Source: Cynocephalus volans
Lineage: Eukaryota > Chordata > Mammalia > Dermoptera > Cynocephalidae
Direction of reading: 5' to 3'
DNA: 64,000 bases
NCBI RefSeq assembly: GCF_027409185.1
Contig: NC_084472.1
Location: forward strand, 45,681,427-45,745,426
Every line of letters starts with the position of its first letter. Position 1 is the stretch's first letter. Below the pieces are notes generated by a model, which ran no database searches, was not told the DNA's origin, and saw only the letters and a list, made by a program, of their open reading frames with translations. The position numbers and the translations under genes were made by a program. This document shows positions 13,696-26,100 of the stretch, piece after piece.

Positions 13696-16600
13696 CCGGG
13701 GGAGGAAGAAGATATAACAACCACAATTACTTGAAGTTGATACGACAAGCAAACAGAAAGGACATTGTTGGGGGGGAGGGGAGGAGGGAGAAGGGAGGGA
13801 GGTTTTGGTGATGGGGAGCAATAATCAGCCACAATGTATATCGACAAAATAAAATTAAAAAAAAAAAAAAAGAAAAAGAAGGGATGAGGCGATGTTGAAG
13901 TTAACCCCACAGTGGCAGACCATCCACAACAATTTACGAGAAAATCTTGTTTGTGCCCTGATTGAAGGAGACTGACAATTAACTGCAGAAACAATAGGCT
14001 TTAGCATAGACATCTCAATTGCTTCAGCTTATTCCACCTGACAAATTAGAGTTGAGCAAACTTGCCACTCAATAAGTGTCAAAACTGGTGCACCAAGATC
14101 AGCTGCAAACTAAAGAACAGCTTTCAATGGAAATTTTAAACAAGTGGGTAAAAAAGTGGGATCAAGATTCTGAAACATTTTTTTGAAGAATTGTAACAGG
14201 AGATGAAACATTGCTTTACCAGTATGATCCTGAATACAAAGCACAATCAAAGCCATGGCTACTAAGAGGTGGGAATGGTTCAGTCAAAGAAAAAGCAAAG
14301 GTCGTGGCAACAGTTTCTTTGGATGATCAATGCTCATTGTTGACTTTCCGGAGGGCCAACAAATGATAACATCTGCTTACTATAAAAGTTTTTTTAGAAA
14401 GTTAGCCTAAGCTTTAGCAGAAGAATGCCTGGGAAAGCTTGACCAGAGTCCTTCTCCAACATGACAATGCTCCTGCTCATTTCTTTAATCAAACAAAAGC
14501 AATTTTGTGAGAATTTCAGTGGGAAATTACTAGGCATATACTTTACAGTCCGGATTTGGCTCCTTCTGACTTCTTTTTGCTTCCTAATCTTAAAACATCT
14601 TTATAGGGCACTCATTTTTCTTCAGTTATTAGTGTAAAAAAGACGGCATTGACATGATTAAATTCCCAGGACCCTCAGTTCTTTAGGGATGGATTAAAAG
14701 GTTGGTATCATTGCTTGCAAAGGTGTCTTGAACTTGATGGAGGTTATGTTGAGAAATAAAGTTTATATTTTTATTTTTACCTTTTAATTCCATTTATCCA
14801 CAAATGTTTTGAAGTTCCCTAATAAAAAGAGAAATAACCCAGCTAAAAAAATGGGCAAACAAAGGACTTCACAAAGATTTCTCCAAGGAATATATAGACA
14901 TGGCCAATAAGGAAAAGAGGCTAAACCTCCTTAGTCATTTGGGAAACGCAAATCAGATCCATAATGAAACAGTTTTTTGGATTTACTACAATGGCTAAAA
15001 TAAAAAAGACAGACACTAACAAGCGCTGCCAAGCACATGGAAAAATCAGAACCCTCATACACTGCTGGTGGGAATGTAAATTGGTACAATCACTTTGGAA
15101 AATTTAGCAATTACTCAAAAGCTTAAACATAGAGTTACCTTAGGACCTAGTAACTCTACTCCTAGACATATGCCCAAAAGAAATGAAAACATATATCCAC
15201 ACAAAAATTTCTACATGAATGTTCACAGAAGCATTATTCATAACAGCCAAAAAGTGGAAACAACCCAAATGTCTATCAACTGATGAATGGATAAACAAAA
15301 TATGGTATATTCATACAATAGAATATTATTCAGCCATATAAAGAAATAAAATAGTGATACATGCTATGACATGGATAAACCTTGGAGACATTATGCTAAG
15401 TGAAAGAAGCTGGTTAAAAGGTCACATAATATATGATTCCATTCGTATGAAAGTCCGTAATAGGGAAATCCTAGACTAGTAGTTGCTTAGAACTGGGGGG
15501 TGGAGATGGGGAAGGGGGGATAGTGGGATAATGAAAATGTTCTAAACTAAACTACAGTTATGGTTGCACATATTTATGAAGACACTAAAAACCACTGAAT
15601 TGTACACTTTAAATGGGGAACTATATGTTATGTGATTTATATATCAATGAAGATGTGAAAAAATAAAGAAAATAAAATGATTCAATTGAGAATAAAAAAC
15701 CCAATGGCAAAAAAAAAAAAAAAAAAAGAGGATATACAGATGGCAAACAAGCACATAAAAAGATGTTCAACATAATTAGCTATTAGGGAAATTTAAATTA
15801 ACATCACAATGAGATATCACTACCCATCTATCAGAATGGCTTAAGTATGGGCTAGCTGGTTAGCTCAGTTGGTTGGAGTGTGGTGCTGATAACACCAAGG
15901 TCCAGGGTTTGATCCTTGTATTGTTTGATCCCAGCCAAACACTGCCCTCCACCCCCAAAAAAATGGCTAAAGTAAAAAATAGGTACATCACCAAATGGTG
16001 AAGATGTGAAGAAATGGATTTCTCATGCATTGCTGGTGGGAATGTCAGATGGTACAGCTACTCTAAAAAAACAGTTCTGCAGTACCCAAATATTTATAGT
16101 AGCTTTACTCATAATAATTGTAAATTGAAAACAACCCAAATGGCCTTCAACAGGTACATGGTTAAACAAACTGTGGTAAATCTAAACCACGAATACTACT
16201 CAAGAATAAAAGAAACAAGCAAAAAAAAAAAAAAAAAAAAAAAAAGAATAAAAGGGACAAACTATTGATTTATTTCTTCTTAGAAGCTTGCTGCTAAGGG
16301 CTAACACTAGCTTCACCTTGGTGTTATCAGCACCATGCTCTAACCAGCTGAGCTAACTGGCCAGCCAAGAAACAAACTATTGACAGATGCAACAACTTCA
16401 ATAAACCTCCAGAGAGTTATGCTGAATGAAAAATGTCAATCCCAAAATGTTACATACTGTATGATTGCATTTATATAACATTCTTGAAATAAATTATAAA
16501 AATGGAAAACAGATTATTGGTTGCCAAGGGTTAAGGAGGGTGTGGGGTGAGAGAGAAATAGGTGTAACTACAATAGGGTCACATAAGAAATCCTGGTGTG

Positions 16601-19600
16601 ATGGAGAGGTCTGTATCTTGACTGTATCAATGTCAATATACTGACTGTGACATTGAATTGTAGTTTTGCAAGATATTACCATTACGGGAAACTGAGTAAA
16701 GCGTACAAGGGATCTCTCTGTATTATTTCTTAAAATTACATGTGAAATCTATAATTATCTCAAATAAAAAGTTGAATAAAAAAAAAAGCATAACACTCGT
16801 AAAAGTTCAATAAACATTCCAAAGGTAGAGGAAACTAAATAAACACTGAATGCCTTTCCCTATTTTTTTTGCCTGACAAAACTTTACTTATCCTTTAAAG
16901 TCCAACTAAATGCCATTTTCTCAGTGATGTCTTCCCCAAATTCCAGGAGTTCTCAAACTTCAGAGAGCATGAGAATCACCTGGGGGAGCTTGTTAAAACA
17001 CCGACTTCTTGTCTCCATCAAGATTTGGATTTGGATATTCTGATTGTGGGGCCTGTCAATTTCTATTTCTAAAATCCTCACAGATGATGCTGATGCTGTT
17101 GATTCATGGACCATGCTTACACGAGCAGTGTTATATACTTGTGGCTGTCCTACACAAGATTGAGAACTCAATAAGGAATCCTATACAGCACATAGTAGGC
17201 ACTAAATTAATGTCTTACTTTTTTTTGCTTCTTTTTATCTGCCTCTTCCTGTAAGTCTTGAAGGGCCCTTTGCACAAGCTTCATGTTCAAGTCCTGCTCT
17301 TCTTTGTATTCCTGTTGAATATGCTCTGTCTTCTCTTGTAGGGCTTTTTGCAAAGCAGTCCTGATTTCCTGTTTTGTCTTCTGTTTCTTTAGCTTATCCT
17401 GTTCATTTTCAAGTTTAACCTGTGCATTGTCATTTTCCTAAGGTAGAACAATAGTGAAGATAATGCATCAGTACAGTTGGACAAAACAAATGTTAATGCA
17501 TATGATTAAAGAGAATAAGAGATTTCCTGGAAATACACACATATTCCCCCGCCACACACCTGGATTTAGAGGGGCTATAAGAAATAACATTTGCCACTTC
17601 ATTGCTAAGTCAGCAATAAAGCTCTGTGAAAACTGCCGTGTGTCTGTGTGAGTCCGTGATTTTAAAGTAATAAGCAGTTGTAGAGTTAAAAAAATATATG
17701 AAAGTATAAAAAAAATCACTTTAATCCCACCACCTATCACCCACCACCACTCCCACCTTTCGGTGGATTGGCTTTCCAGACTTAAATCTTCTATGCACAT
17801 CTGCACATCTAGATTTGGATACATTATTAAGCAACAATAAAAGTCCAAAAATGGAAATGTGCTCTATGAACCAGCCCCATCCAGCAGGCAAACTGTACAG
17901 TAACAGGCCTGCAAACTGTACTACCCCCATGAAGTCGATCATCCGACAACAAGCATTTTAAAAGGCTCACCACAAGGCGTGCCTCCTCTTCCTTCAGCAG
18001 CTGTGCTGCCTGCCTTTGTGCCTTGATGCTGGTGATCTGGGCATTCAGCCCCAGGCGTGTGTTCTCCACCAGCTCTCTCTGTCTCCTCGCCTCTTGGGCT
18101 TCTCGCTTCTCCTTGGCTAATCGGTCTTCCTCCCAGAGCTTTGAGAACATTTGCTCTTCCACCAGTTTTTGCCTCTTCAGCTCCTCATTAAATGCTATCT
18201 GTGCTTTCCGCTCCTCACACACCTTCTTCTGATGGATGCAAAACAATTCAACACGGAGCTCCTCACAGTGTTCCCTGAAAGAAGAATATGAAAAAGGCAA
18301 AAGCCAGCCTTTCATGAGGCACTGCTCTATTTAGGCACATATCTGCACAGTCATACGCTAGAGTAAGAAAAGCCAAAGCCCTGGATGTAGGCCACCTGAG
18401 CAGAGCAAACCTGTGAGGGAGCAGCAGGGAGGCAGGCACTAGGATATCACAGCCAAAACACAGGTACTGAAGTCAGGCAGAGCAAGCCTGGAATCCTAGT
18501 TTTGCCATTGTCTGTGTGACCTTGGATCAAAAATTCAACCTATCTGAGCCTGTTTCTTTTTCTGTAAAATAACTGCCTTTCAAGCTCTGGTAAGGATCAG
18601 AGATAATGGTTGTAAATACCTGGTAGATAATAGGGGCTCAATAAATGGTAACTATTATTATTACTGTAGAAGAAATAGAAGAGAGATGAGCATGTGCAAT
18701 ATTATAAGTGGATTAAGGATTCGGTTGGAAGAGACTTTGCACACACATCTAAGGAAGGATTTAAGAGTAGGGTCAGCATATCATGGTGAAGCTTCTCCAT
18801 TGCTCCTGAATTCCTGGCAGGGCACATGTCCACTGAAAAGGTTCCTGCCAGAGTTGAGTAAACAGCCCTATTGTTGCGGCCCACTTCCCTTTCACACCCA
18901 AACTTACACCACAGCTCAAGAAATGCTCTTTCAATGAGTGTTTAGACCCCATCCTTCCTCTTAGTAATTCAAATTTCTTCAAAAGTTCTTCATTGAGCCC
19001 ATATTATAATCAAGGGCTGTGATTTTTAAGTGTCTGCACTTTAGAATCACTTAGGGATATTTTCAAAATCCCAATCTCCGTCTAGCACCCCTCCCCTTCC
19101 CTTTTTCCCTTTCACCCTCTCAGGCCAGGCTAGAAAAATCACAATGTCTGATGGTGGAACCCAGGCATCTGTATTTTTTTAAAGCTCTCCAGGAGGTTCT
19201 GGCATACAGCCAGGTTTGAGAATCTATGACTGAAGGCAATGTTTATAAACATCGGGTCCTCCCAGTTTCTAAATTAAATGCAGTACTAGGAAGCTGAATT
19301 TGGAGAATGGGCTCAATAAAAAAATTTTGAAGATATTTGAGTTGCTAAGACTGAAAAAAAGATGAGATCTAAACTCATTATAAGGATGGTCAATACCACA
19401 CAAAGTAACATTAATCAAACTCTGTTGAGTATTATTTACCATTTGGTGAGGATTAGTCCAACTTCCCTAACCAAACTGGGATCTCTTTGAGGGCTGGGAC
19501 TCAGCAGTATACTTCTTCAGTATGCCCAATACTTCCTCCCCAGTGCCCAATAAATAATTGTTGGTTTAACTGACATATAATCATGTTATTTAGCAATATA

Positions 19601-20080
19601 AATGATAATCAGCAGTTATCCATATTCTGTGGAAGGCTCAACAAGATAACAGAAGCTAAAATTGCTAGGACACCAAAAAACCAAAAATAAAACACAAAGA
19701 ACACTTTAATATTGAAAATGAATTCATCTGTTTCAAGTGCATCAGTGAAATTATATCAGAATTGGCCAAGATAACTTATTAAAGTCCCTTCCAATCCTAT
19801 GATTCATATTCTAGCAAAGTTATTCAATTAACGAAAATCTAAGGCTTAAGAATAAGAAGAAGTACGACTTACGACATCTTTTCTTTTAAAAAAGACTCGT
19901 TTTCTAATTACAAAACTAACAAACATTCATTGCAGAAAAATTGGAAAATATAGAAAAGTATAAAGACATCAAAAAATAGCCCTTAATCCCACTACCAAGG
20001 GATAACTGATATTAGCATGTTAGTATATTTCACCCTTACAGTCTTGTGTGTGTATGTGCATTTTTACTAGAATTGGGTCA

Positions 20081-20120
<40 letters not shown>

Positions 20121-23100
20121 TCTTGTATCTTGATTTTTCCACCTAACATTATACTGGGAACATTTCCTCATGACATATTCTCAAAAATAATTCCTAACTT
20201 CAAAACTTCATTATAGTTTAATAAGCTGTGTAACCAAGAATGGAACTTATCGATAAACTACAGTGTGTTTAAACATTTCCCTGTTTGATGAATATATAGG
20301 TTACTTCTGTCTTTTATTATAAAAAACATTGCAACGAACATTCTTAAATATAGTTCTTTCTGCTTATCTCTGATGATTTCCTTAAGGTAATTTCCTTCCT
20401 TAATATAAAATTAAAGAGTACAAACATTGTTAAGGCAGTTGATGATGCATACTGTCAAGAAAGGCTGAAATAACAGTATACGAAGCTGAACATAACAAGT
20501 ACGTCCTCAGATCAATAGGTCTTCAAACTGTTTTGATCATTCCTTTCAGTGAAAAAAGTTCTAAGCACCAACAAACAAATATGATCACTATTTATAAACT
20601 GAGTGCAGTTATTACTATACTACTAAATCATATAAATTATTAAATATATATAAAAATAAAAATTAAGAAGAGATGAGATAAAAAATAAACATCAAATATT
20701 TTTATACACTAATGATTCAGCTATTCACTCAACTTTGGGAACCTCTGATTTAGGGATGCTTACTTTTATCTATAGAAATATAGGATATCTACCCATTTTA
20801 ATGATAATAAACATTGATAAGAGGAAAATTTTATTCTTTTTTATTTTTATTTTTTGCAGCTGGCTGGTGTAGGGACCTGAACCCTTGACCTTGGTGTTAG
20901 GAGAAAAATTTTATGTTTGTGGGTACTTTATAGTTTACAAGGTACTTTCACACATAATATCTTATGTGATCCTTACAAATGCCTTACAATTTAGGTGGAG
21001 CAGCAGGTATCATCCCCATCCCTGTGGTAGAGTTAAAGCAATTGGGACTCAGAGAGCCTAAGTGTCTTCCCAAGCCACATGGCCAGTAGTAGGAATATTA
21101 CTAGCAATAGTCATTGAGTGCTAATAGTGCCAGGCACCATTCTAAGCACTTTACCATGTATGAACTCTTGTAAAATTCATAACCAATGTTGCAATGAACA
21201 TTATTGCAAATTCATTATTATTGTTATTATCATCGTCGGTTTACAGATGAGGAAACGGAGGCACAGAGCGGTTAAGCATCTTACCTACATTGATACATTT
21301 CATATGTGGTAAAGCTGGGACTAAAGACCTGGCAGTATGGCACTAGAATTCGGGGTCCTTGGTACTTCATTATATCATCTCTATCAGCAATGGACAGAGG
21401 CAAGACTACCCTCAAGTGTTCTGATCACATACTGTAGGGTATTTGTTTCATAAAAACACCCCCAACCAAACCCCCAAATGCCTACCTTAATCTGGGGTCT
21501 AATCATTAATTGTATGTAAATATAGAACACTCAGAAAAATTTCACAATGTACCAAAAGCATGATCCATTAACAAAAATTGATAAATTGGATTTCATTAAT
21601 ATTAAAGATTTCTGCTGTGTGAAAGACCCAGTTAAAAGGATAAAAAGACAAGCTACAGATGAAGCAAAAATATTTTCAAACCACATATCTGACAAAGGAC
21701 TCATACCTAGAATATATAAAGAACTCTCAAAACTTAACAGCTAAAAATAATCTAATTAGAAAATGGGCAAAAGCTATGAAGAGTTATTTCAGCAAAGAGC
21801 ATGTACAGATGGCAATAAGCACATAAAACGTTGCTCAATATCACCAACTATTAGGAAAATGCCAATTAAGCCCATGATGAGGTATCACTACACACCTAAT
21901 AGAACAGCTAAAGAAAAAAAAAAATAGTGACTATACCAAAACCTGACAAGGATGTGGAATAACTAGATCTCTCATACATGGCAGATGGAAGTATAAAATG
22001 GTATAGCCACTCTGGAAAAAAAGTTTGGACATTTCTCAAAAAACCAAACATACGCATATGACCCAGCAATAGCATACAGCAATCATCCTAAAGAAATTAC
22101 AACCTATGTTCATACAAAAACCTGTACACAAATTTCCTATCAGATTCCTTATGATAGCCTCAAACTAGAAACAACAAAAACATCCTTCAATAAGTGAACA
22201 GTTTAAACAAACTGAGGTACATCCATACAATGGAATGCTAGCAGTATTCCATTATATATTGTACATATACATATATACTTATACATATAGTACTTATATA
22301 CTACACCTCACAGAACCATAATTGTTATAGTTACGTAAGATGTAACCTTTGGGGTACTGTGGTATGATGTGTGTAGCATATAGTTCTGTGCCATTTTATC
22401 CACATATAGATCTGTACAACCACCACCACAATCAAGATAAAGAACTATTCAATCACCATAAATATCTCCTTCATCTACCTCTGTATAGTCACACCCATCA
22501 CTATCACCCCCATCATTCCCAACGCCTGCAACCACTAATCTCTTCTACATAATTATATTATTACATAATTGCATTATAATTACATAAGATGTAACCATTG
22601 GGGTAAACTGGGTGAAGGGTACAAGGGACCTCTGTACTGTCTTTGTACTTTCTGTGAATATATGATTATTTAAAAAAAAAAAAAGAAATCACTGGCTATC
22701 TTTTCTTGTTATTATTATTCATTTCATTTCATTATTATTACTAAAAATAATTTTGCTGTATAGAGGACTGGGATTGCTAAAAATGACTCACTCCAAGTAT
22801 CAAATATTCTACGAATGCCACTGAATATACCTAAGAGAAATGAATGCATACGTCTACCAAAAAACATGTACAGGAATATTCATTGCAGCTTGATTCATAA
22901 GAGTCCCAATCTGGAAATAACTGTAATGCCTGTCACCTGGAGAATGGATGAATAAATTATGACATATTCATATAATGGAATACAAAAACAGGTAGAAGAA
23001 GAAGAAGAATGAAGATGAAATCATTTTTCTTTATATACGTATTAAAGTCTCAATTATATTTTCAGTAATGGAACTGAAGATAGCATCCTTAGTCAAAAGT

Positions 23101-26100
23101 ATGTTTGCTACTCTACTGAAGAGTTGGCAGTGTTTCATAAAAAGCACTGAAAACTATTTGTTTTCAGATGAATGATATTCACTGTAGGATATATTTGTTT
23201 CTTGAAAAATTCTAACAATTAATCTAATTAGCAAAAACTCAGTTATACAAGTGAAATCTGTAAAATGTTGCCAGATTCATAGGTATTTTAAAAGCACAAA
23301 CCACCAATGAACAATTCATTTTTCTTAATGTGTTGAGAAACATTTACCAGGGAGTAGAAAATATATGAACGGTCCATTGAGAGGCACTTTGCCAGTGTCC
23401 CCTTTGCTCTACGCAGCATCTTCTCCCCCACCAGCCAGTAGAAAAGGTATCCAAGTCCCACTGAGGATGGTTTACAAAGATATACTTTACACAGGCTGGA
23501 AAATCAAACTTTAACCCTATTTTGGTCACTACGAACTTGAAGACCTAGGCAAATGCCTATCTTTGGAACTCAGTTACCCATCTGCAAGACAAGGAGAGTG
23601 GCAAGTCCCTTCAGGCACTATGCGTTACTACTCTGGTTTCTTCACTGCTCTCCTTCAGCAGTTCCCCAAGCCCTGACACCTCCCATCCCCTCCAGTTTTA
23701 GCAGTCTGAATTTACTCTCTTAGCAGCTGCATCTGCAACTTGTATCCACTTCTCTCTGCAAAAGCTTACTTCTTCTGGCTTCTAGTAAAAGGGTTTAGGG
23801 CAGTCTGTATTATTATCTACAACTTCATGGTAGGAAGAGAGAGGAGATGGCAAAAGCTATTCTCTGAACCATGTCTCAATCCCTCCACGTACATGGTTTT
23901 GCTGCTTTCTCACACCTGTTGATCTTGGGATTTCTGACCAACTCAAGTATTGGGTGCTGTGAAAAATGAACTCTTGTATTCTGTATTCTACCAGATTCTA
24001 ACTTAGGGTTTACATTTACTCTTGGACCATGTGAATCCAGCTTAACATGATACACATCCTCATAGTCAGTGACTGGATGACTTAAGTGACATTCATTTTT
24101 TGTTAAGCCAATCAATCTATTATTCAATCACAGAGCCCACCACAAAGTAGGAGTTCAAATATATTTACTGAATGCAAGGAAAAAAAAATTACGGAATGAG
24201 TGAATGAATGAATGTTAATGATTATGTTTTAAATACTTCCAGGTAATATTTGAACTTTAAAACCCCTTCTGAAAAAGAGAGACACAGAGAGAGAGGGGGG
24301 GGAGAGAGAGGGGGGAAGAGAAAGAGAACCCCTCTGAAGATAAAAATATTAATTAGTTACTCTAAAATTAAAAGACAGATGAAGTGAATGACTTGGAGTA
24401 TTCCACATGTCACATCATGTGATCATCACTGCATTGAAAGACATCAATGAATGAATCTGCCCGAGGTGGGAAAATAGGAAGTAAAATCAAACCACCAACT
24501 GAGCAAAATACACTCTGAGTGGCAGAAAGGGCATCAGTTCTGGAGCACACTTGAGAGATTACAGGGTTAACACAGTGCAGAAAGGCAGTCACATTTCAGC
24601 TCAGTGTTCAGCCCAGGATTACCCGGATTGAAGTTCAACCGAGAAGGAGGAATCCACTGGAAATCTTGGAACGTATTTCCCTCGTATAAATGAGACTGCT
24701 GGAGATTCACCCAAGAGGAGGACTGATGATACCCAGGGCCCTAGGCCCCCATGGAGATCACCACGTGTGATCCCAGGGTAACTCTCCTTGTAGCAGCAAG
24801 AAGACCCATACCAGATGCTGGCTCTGTGCTCTTGAACTTCCCAGCCTTTGGAACTCAGTCCAGGAAGGGCCTCAAAGGCAGCGGTGTGGGGCTTATGCTG
24901 GGAGACTCCTAAAATGTTTAAAACAGGAATGAAAGGACCAGTGTGAGACCCCTGAGTCACTGTTGCCACCACCAAATGGACGTTGGACTTCCCAACCTCA
25001 AAAACTTGTGATGCCCTGCCATCACTGAAGTCACCACCAAAGAAAGCCTTCAGCAGATATGTTCCCCGGACTTTGGACTTCCAAGTCTCAGAAACTATAA
25101 GCATTTTTTTCCTAGTTTTTACTAGTATAAGTAATGCTATAATAAATATCTTTATAACGGGGAGACGTCCAACGGGGGAGGCAGAAGCTCCACGGAGACC
25201 ACATGCCCTGCGGGGCTGCCGTCGCATGATCCGGCAGATAGGCTTCACCACCACCACCGGGCTCCATTCCCAGCCCAGCCCAGTGTGCACAGAGTGGGGA
25301 GATGTCCAGCAAGGGAGGCGGATGCTCCGCAGAAACCATACACCCTGTGGGGCCGCCACTGCGAGATCCAGCAGGTAGGCTTCACCGCAGGCACCTGGCT
25401 CCATTCCCAGCCCAGCCTAGTGCGCTCGGAGAAGGGAGACGTCCAGCAGGGGAGGTGGGACCTCCACAGAGACCACAAAGCTGCCGCACGATCCAGCAGC
25501 CCGGCCCAATGCGTACGGAGCACAGAGACGTCCAGCAAGGGAGATAGAAGCTCCGTAGAGTCCACACACCCTGTGGGGGGGCCGCCGCTGCGTGATCCAG
25601 CAGCAGGTAGGCTTCACTGCTGCCACTCGGCTCCATCCCAAGCCTGGTCTAGAGCGCACAGAGCAGGGAGACATCCTGCAGGGGAAGGGGAAGCTCTGCA
25701 GAGACCACACGCTCTGCGGTGCCTTGCGCATCGCAGCAGCCCGGGCCAGAGCACACGTAACATGGAGAAGCCCAGCACGGGAGGTGGAAGCTCAGCAGAG
25801 ACCACACACCCTGTGGTACCGCCCCGTGATCAAGCAGCCCGGCAGAGTCCAAGCTGACCAGAGAGGTGGCTCCCCAGAGAGGCCCAAGACCCAAGGCAAC
25901 CACACACGCAAGGCACTAGTGGCCAACTGAGCAGTCACTGAGGGAGCCATACCAAATTGGCAACCACAGCAACATCTTAGTCAGTCAATAGTGTCAAACC
26001 TGTGGACTGTGAAACCCCCTGTCACAATGAATAAACATCAAAAAAAAGATACTAGAAATACGAAAAATCAAGAAAGTACAACACCAAACGATAGTAACTC

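Larger units (their letters stand above)
7113..13875 (+). mobile_element. L1-A, full-length LINE-1
   Basis: Complete element with a CpG-rich 5' UTR starting near AAGATGGCGGCGGC (7121), two 5' UTR repeat units near 8274 and 8377, ORF1, ORF2, a 3' UTR with a (CA)n tract and G-rich run, and a poly(A) tail. Identical 15 bp target duplications AAGAAGGGATGAGGC lie at 7098-7112 and 13876-13890. It inserted in a mariner transposon. It is young by its intact ends but carries nonsense codons and a 4 bp deletion in ORF2. Confidence 0.95.
6773..14822 (+). mobile_element. Mariner transposon, full length, split by L1-A
   Basis: TA flanks at 6771-6772 and 14823-14824. Terminal inverted repeats pair CAAGGGGCCTTCAAAAAGTT (6773) with the reverse of GAAGTTCCCTAA (ends 14822). 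Without L1-A and one target copy the element is about 1272 bases, the usual mariner size. The right part encodes recognisable DD34D transposase pieces: TGDET (14,198), HDNAPAH (14,460), [10 protein letters not shown] (14,546). Stops and frame changes make it dead. Confidence 0.88.
5180..15705 (+). mobile_element. Old L1 fragment hosting a nest of insertions
   Basis: Degenerate ORF2 and 3' end of an old L1 in three pieces: about 5180-5262, 5658-6772 and 14823-15705. Frames such as [16 protein letters not shown] (about 6035) and CCCAAATGTCTATCAAC (15,262) are typical L1. It is split by an LTR and by the mariner, which is itself split by L1-A. Confidence 0.8.
15728..16790 (+). mobile_element. 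Old L1 3'-end fragment
   Basis: GATATACAGATGGCAAACAA followed by degenerate ORF2 end and 3' UTR (GATTATTGGTTGCCAAGGG), with two SINEs inserted. Repeats the same L1 part as 14,860-15,650, so it is a separate copy. Confidence 0.7.

Noticed and set aside
13626-13994. Minus-strand frame with Cys-Val repeats
   Set aside because: It is translation of the CA microsatellite and poly(A)/G tracts of the L1 3' UTR.
15848-15925. tRNA-Ile gene-like sequence
   Set aside because: It has A- and B-box-like text but lacks a clean acceptor stem, has an A-rich tail, and has many sister copies in the window; it is a SINE head.
24619-25404. Minus-strand 261-codon frame
   Set aside because: It spans the 5' extra sequence and 5' UTR units of L1-B in antisense; repeats of WTSPHSV-like words mirror the DNA units.
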